From contig NZ_CP186480.1 in NCBI RefSeq assembly GCF_049354825.1, positions 1,116,001 through 1,180,000 on the forward strand: a DNA stretch of 64,000 nt, in the 5' to 3' direction. This DNA comes from Novosphingobium sp049354825. GTDB taxonomy: Bacteria; Pseudomonadota; Alphaproteobacteria; Sphingomonadales; Sphingomonadaceae. The notes under the pieces were generated by a model. It worked only from the letters and a program-made list of their open reading frames with translations, was not told the DNA's origin and made no database searches. Below, in pieces: positions 60,883-64,000 of this stretch. The stretch's first letter is position 1. Each line of letters opens with the position of its first letter. The translations under genes and the position numbers were made by a program.

Positions 60883-62212
60883 ACCGTCGCGCGGCATCGG
60901 CGCTGCGCTGGCCGAAGCGCGGCGCAAGGCCGAACGCTCGCTGCTGCGTGATCATGAGCGCGATGGCGCGTCGGTCAGCAATCTAAAGCTGTTCTTCGAC
61001 CTTGTTTACGTCTTCGCGGTCACGCAGCTATCCCATTACCTGCTGTCGGACTTGTCGTGGTTGCGCGCATTCCAGACCACCGTGCTGTTCGGGGCGGTGT
61101 GGTGGGCGTGGATGTACACGACCTGGGCCACCAACTGGATCGATCCCGATCGCGCGCCGAACCGGCTCGTCATCGGACTGGCGATGCTGGCCAGCTTGCT
61201 GATGGCGTGCGCGCTGCCGTACGCCTTTTCTTACCTCGGCTGGGTATTTGCGGGCGCATACCTGGCGATCCAGATCGGCCGCACGCTTTACGTGTCGTGG
61301 GCGATGGGCGAATGGCGGCGCAACGACCGTTACAGCCTGCTGCGAATAGCGATCTGGTTCGGCGTGTCTGCGATACCGTGGCTTGCCGGTTCGCTAGCGA
61401 GTGACGCAGAAACCCGCGCCGCCTGGTGGGTCGCGGCGCTGGCGATCGACTACAGCGGACCGTTCGTATTCTACTGGGTTCCCGTCATTGGCGCCTCGCG
61501 CGCCGAGGATTGGCGTATTTCGGGCCATCACATGGCCGAGCGCTGCGGCCTGTTCATCATCATCGCGCTGGGCGAAGGGCTGATCATCACCGGCGCGACG
61601 TATGCCGGGGCGCCGCCCACTTCGGGGCTGACCTCGGCGCTGGTGATCACATTCCTGGGCAGCTTTGCCATGTGGTGGATCTATTTCGACCTCGGTGCGC
61701 GGCGCGGTGCCGAGCATATCGAAAAGCACGAGAACCCCGGCCTGATCGCCCGCCAGGCTTTCACCTACTGGCACATCCCGATCGTCGGCGGGATCATCCT
61801 GCTGGCCGTGGCGGATGAGCTGGTAATGGCGCACCCGCTTGAGCCCGCGCACGCAGGGTTCGCCTTCGTCCTTGGCGCCGGGATGGCGCTGTTCCTGTGG
61901 GGAGTGATGAGCTTCAAGCGCATTTCCAGCGGCCGCCCGTGGTACCCGGCCAGCCACACAAGCGGGCTGGCGCTGGTGGCGATGATGACGCTGGCGGGCC
62001 TCCTGCTCCACCCGCCGCACCTTGCGATGAGCGCCATCGGCACCGTGATCTTCGGGATCGTCGCATTGTGGGAATGGGGCAGCTTCCACGGCGGCTGGAT
62101 TGAGCGGATGGAGGCTCGCGGCTGGTGGCTGGGCGCCGTGCTGCGCCGCCGCGCCCAGTTCCGGATCGCGCAGTACGAGCGGCAGGAAAAGACGGCCGAC
62201 CCGCGCGGCTAG
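60875..62212 (+). CDS. Low-temperature-requirement (LtrA) family membrane protein
   Basis: This 445-residue protein has about ten to twelve hydrophobic segments and the LtrA signature VSNLKLFFDLVYVFAVTQLS near the N-terminus, then HMAERCGLFIIIALGEGLI. The family function is unknown; the name comes from a Listeria gene needed for growth in cold. It overlaps the preceding hydrolase gene by eight bases and the convergent DUF2332 gene by four. Confidence 0.92.
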   Translation: MAEPSRGIGAALAEARRKAERSLLRDHERDGASVSNLKLFFDLVYVFAVTQLSHYLLSDLSWLRAFQTTVLFGAVWWAWMYTTWATNWIDPDRAPNRLVIGLAMLASLLMACALPYAFSYLGWVFAGAYLAIQIGRTLYVSWAMGEWRRNDRYSLLRIAIWFGVSAIPWLAGSLASDAETRAAWWVAALAIDYSGPFVFYWVPVIGASRAEDWRISGHHMAERCGLFIIIALGEGLIITGATYAGAPPTSGLTSALVITFLGSFAMWWIYFDLGARRGAEHIEKHENPGLIARQAFTYWHIPIVGGIILLAVADELVMAHPLEPAHAGFAFVLGAGMALFLWGVMSFKRISSGRPWYPASHTSGLALVAMMTLAGLLLHPPHLAMSAIGTVIFGIVALWEWGSFHGGWIERMEARGWWLGAVLRRRAQFRIAQYERQEKTADPRG

Positions 62213-63291
62213 CCCCCGGCCCACTCGATCCAGGCGCCGTGGGGATGGGCGCGGGCCAGGGTGACCGGGGCCGCCCCGCCCGGCCAGTACCGCACGACCA
62301 GTTCGTGGTGATGGAGCACGCGGTTTGCCTCCAGCGCGATCCACGCCAGCGGGCGGTCGGGCGTCGCCACCGCGCCGGCCGCCGCCATCGCGGCGGTCAC
62401 GCGCTGCTGCTGGTCGGCCGATACGTATTGCCAGACGATCGAATGCATCAGCACACGCGTCGTCCCCGCGGCCTGCGCACGCGCCAGCGCGGCCTCGACG
62501 AAGTCCGCCGCGGTCATTTCCACCAGGTCGGGCGGTTCGCGCCGCGCCTCCGCGATGGCGGCGTCCATGCGCGCGAAGCGTTCGCGGTGCTCGGGCCAGA
62601 TATAGGCGCGCAGGCGCAGCGCCTGGGCCGGGTCGGCCAGATCGACCGGGGCGACATCGCAGCCGCGCGCCGAGACGATGGCGATATCTGGCTCCGGCGG
62701 CGGCGGACCGCGCCACTCGGGCGCGAAACGCATCGCACCTGGTTCCGGACCGACACCGACCCCGCCCAGTACGTAGCGATAGCGCGCCAGCATCAGGTTT
62801 ATTCCCGCGCTCGACCCGATCTCGAGGCACTCGAACCGCGGCGGCAACCCGTGGTCGGAGAGCCACAGCATGGCGGCGACGAAGCTTGCCGACCGTCCGG
62901 CCTCGTTAGTCTGCGGCGGACCGTCGAGCCAGGGCAGCAGCGCGTCCTCGTGCTGGCGGATCGCGGCGGCGATCAGCGCCACATCATCGGCTTCCTTGCC
63001 GGCATAGAGCGGGGCAAGCGCCGGTTCCGTTCCCGCCAGGTGCAGCGCATGCAGCCCCCCGGCGATGCGCAGCGGCAGCGCGTCGGCCAGCGGCGCGCCG
63101 GGCCAACCGCGCATCCGCCCGAACAGCGCGCCTCCCTGCCCGCGAGCGAGCAGCACGCCGACCGCGGCCACAATCCGCGCGGTGATCGTGGCACCCGCCC
63201 GGCGGCAGTATTCGACCTGGTTGCCAAACGCCTTGGCGACCACGCCCTCGCCCCGAGCGGCAATATCGATGAAGGCGTAGTCCTCGGCCAT
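62209..63291 (-). CDS. DUF2332 protein
   Basis: This 360-residue cytoplasmic protein has a C-terminal alpha/beta part with LEIGSSAGINLMLARYRY (a methyltransferase-like glycine loop), DVAPVDLADPAQALRLRAYI and HSIVWQYVS, which fit DUF2332. The ATG at 63291 opens the conserved N-terminus MAEDYAFIDIAARG, although the frame is open upstream. No function is known; it is divergent from hisG. Confidence 0.85.
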   Translation of the reverse strand: MAEDYAFIDIAARGEGVVAKAFGNQVEYCRRAGATITARIVAAVGVLLARGQGGALFGRMRGWPGAPLADALPLRIAGGLHALHLAGTEPALAPLYAGKEADDVALIAAAIRQHEDALLPWLDGPPQTNEAGRSASFVAAMLWLSDHGLPPRFECLEIGSSAGINLMLARYRYVLGGVGVGPEPGAMRFAPEWRGPPPPEPDIAIVSARGCDVAPVDLADPAQALRLRAYIWPEHRERFARMDAAIAEARREPPDLVEMTAADFVEAALARAQAAGTTRVLMHSIVWQYVSADQQQRVTAAMAAAGAVATPDRPLAWIALEANRVLHHHELVVRYWPGGAAPVTLARAHPHGAWIEWAGG

Positions 63292-63332
63292 TCCTTGCCC
63301 TTTCCCGCGCCCCCGCCTATCTGCGCGGCGCG

Positions 63333-63998
63333 ATGCCCGCCGAACAGCCGCCCCTGACCTTCGCCGTGCCCAAGGGCCGCCTCCTGGACGAGGCGTTGCC
63401 CCTGATGGCGCGCGCCGGGATCGTGCCCGAGGCGGCATTCCACGACAAGGGCAACCGCGCCTTGGCGTTCGCGTGCGACGGTTCGAGCACCCGACTGATC
63501 CGGGTGCGTGCGTTCGACGTCGCCACGTTCGTTGCCCATGGCGCGGCGCAGGCCGGCATCGTCGGCTCCGACGTGGTCGAGGAATTCGACTATTCGGAGC
63601 TCTACGCCCCGGTCGACCTTGCGATTGGCCCCTGCCGCCTGTCGGTCGCCGAGCCTGCGCATTCCCCCGAGCCCGATGCCGCGGCCAGTCATTTGCGCGT
63701 GGCCAGCAAGTATCCCAGCCTGACTCGCCGCCATTTCGAAAGCCGCGGGATCCAGGCAGAAGTCGTCAAGCTCAACGGGGCAATGGAACTGGCACCCTCG
63801 CTCGGCCTGGCCGGTCGCATTGTCGACCTGGTCTCCACCGGGCGCACGCTGATCGACAACGGACTGGTCGAGACCGAGACGATCCTTCAAGTCTCTGCAC
63901 GCCTCATCGTCAATCGCGCCGCGCTCAAGACCGATCTGCGCGTTGCCGAACTGGTCGAGCGGTTCCGTTCGCTCGTCGCAGATGGAGCACCCGCCTGA
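63333..63998 (+). CDS. hisG: ATP phosphoribosyltransferase, short form
   Basis: This 221-residue first enzyme of histidine biosynthesis starts with LTFAVPKGRLLDEALPLM and has ARIVDLVSTGRTL-like sequence (GRIVDLVSTGRTLIDNGL) and ALKTDLRVAELVERF. It lacks the C-terminal regulatory domain, so it is the short form that requires HisZ. Its stop TGA (63996-63998) overlaps an ATG at 63998-64000, the start of a next gene, probably hisD, cut by the window edge. Confidence 0.96.
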   Translation: MPAEQPPLTFAVPKGRLLDEALPLMARAGIVPEAAFHDKGNRALAFACDGSSTRLIRVRAFDVATFVAHGAAQAGIVGSDVVEEFDYSELYAPVDLAIGPCRLSVAEPAHSPEPDAAASHLRVASKYPSLTRRHFESRGIQAEVVKLNGAMELAPSLGLAGRIVDLVSTGRTLIDNGLVETETILQVSARLIVNRAALKTDLRVAELVERFRSLVADGAPA

Positions 63999-64000
63999 TG

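Noticed and set aside
1..64000. CRISPR arrays, rRNA genes and insertion sequences
   Set aside because: No regularly spaced repeats, rRNA-like segments or transposase frames were seen on either strand.

Overview
The window is a GC-rich alphaproteobacterial chromosome segment, most consistent with a sphingomonad (Sphingomonadales). The support is two large TonB-dependent receptors, the short form of HisG, a DUF6481 protein, sdhC-sdhD-sdhA, the bamD/recN/ligA gene set, and a bolA/J-domain/cobS neighbourhood. No rRNA, tRNA, CRISPR array or insertion sequence was recognised.

Layout. 0-7 kb: 5' part of an M28 peptidase, 3-hydroxybutyrate dehydrogenase, a YpfJ-type zinc peptidase, a BlaI/BlaR1-like pair with its own operator, and sdhCDA ending in a hairpin with no sdhB. 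7-11.5 kb: an SDR oxidoreductase, a frameshifted subclass B3-like metallo-beta-lactamase, prmA, an FkbM methyltransferase and a glycosyltransferase. 11.6-22 kb: a small lipoprotein, ligA, recN and bamD. Between recN and bamD lie a TonB receptor preceded by a 56-residue YezD protein, an Rrf2 regulator, an outer-membrane barrel protein and a LuxR-type regulator. 22-28 kb: a solitary mreB, ppk and ppx, two small charged proteins and DUF6481. 28-32.4 kb: a conserved hypothetical gene, then a clearly AT-richer acquired island. The island holds a Kiwa-like kwaA-kwaB pair continuing into a beta-family gene, with a convergent sce7726-family gene that looks like a PD-(D/E)XK nuclease. 32-44 kb: lepA, a PAS-GGDEF-EAL-PilZ protein, a ferredoxin-NADP reductase, trxB, a hydrolase, a tyrosine phosphatase and an M16 protease. 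44-51.7 kb: a second TonB receptor, a secreted protein, a winged-helix regulator with a degenerate receiver, purS-purQ, folE and a phospholipase D-like protein. 51.8-59 kb: cobS, then an HxlR-controlled run of glyoxalase-fold, GST, DUF1428 and DHFR-like genes, then the J-domain and bolA genes. 59-64 kb: pirin, an epoxide-hydrolase-like protein, LtrA, DUF2332 and hisG, with the next gene (probably hisD) starting at the last three bases.

Two themes stand out. First, the 29.2-32.2 kb island is a compact candidate defence locus that combines the known Kiwa components with two gene families not normally listed as Kiwa parts. Second, three intergenic regions (after ppx, upstream of the second TonB receptor, and upstream of the winged-helix regulator) carry arrays of GTCA-core repeats spaced exactly 11 bp, the architecture of PhoB/OmpR-family binding sites. 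This suggests a small local regulon possibly linked to phosphate or polyphosphate. The YezD-receptor-Rrf2 set may form a separate sulfur-responsive module.
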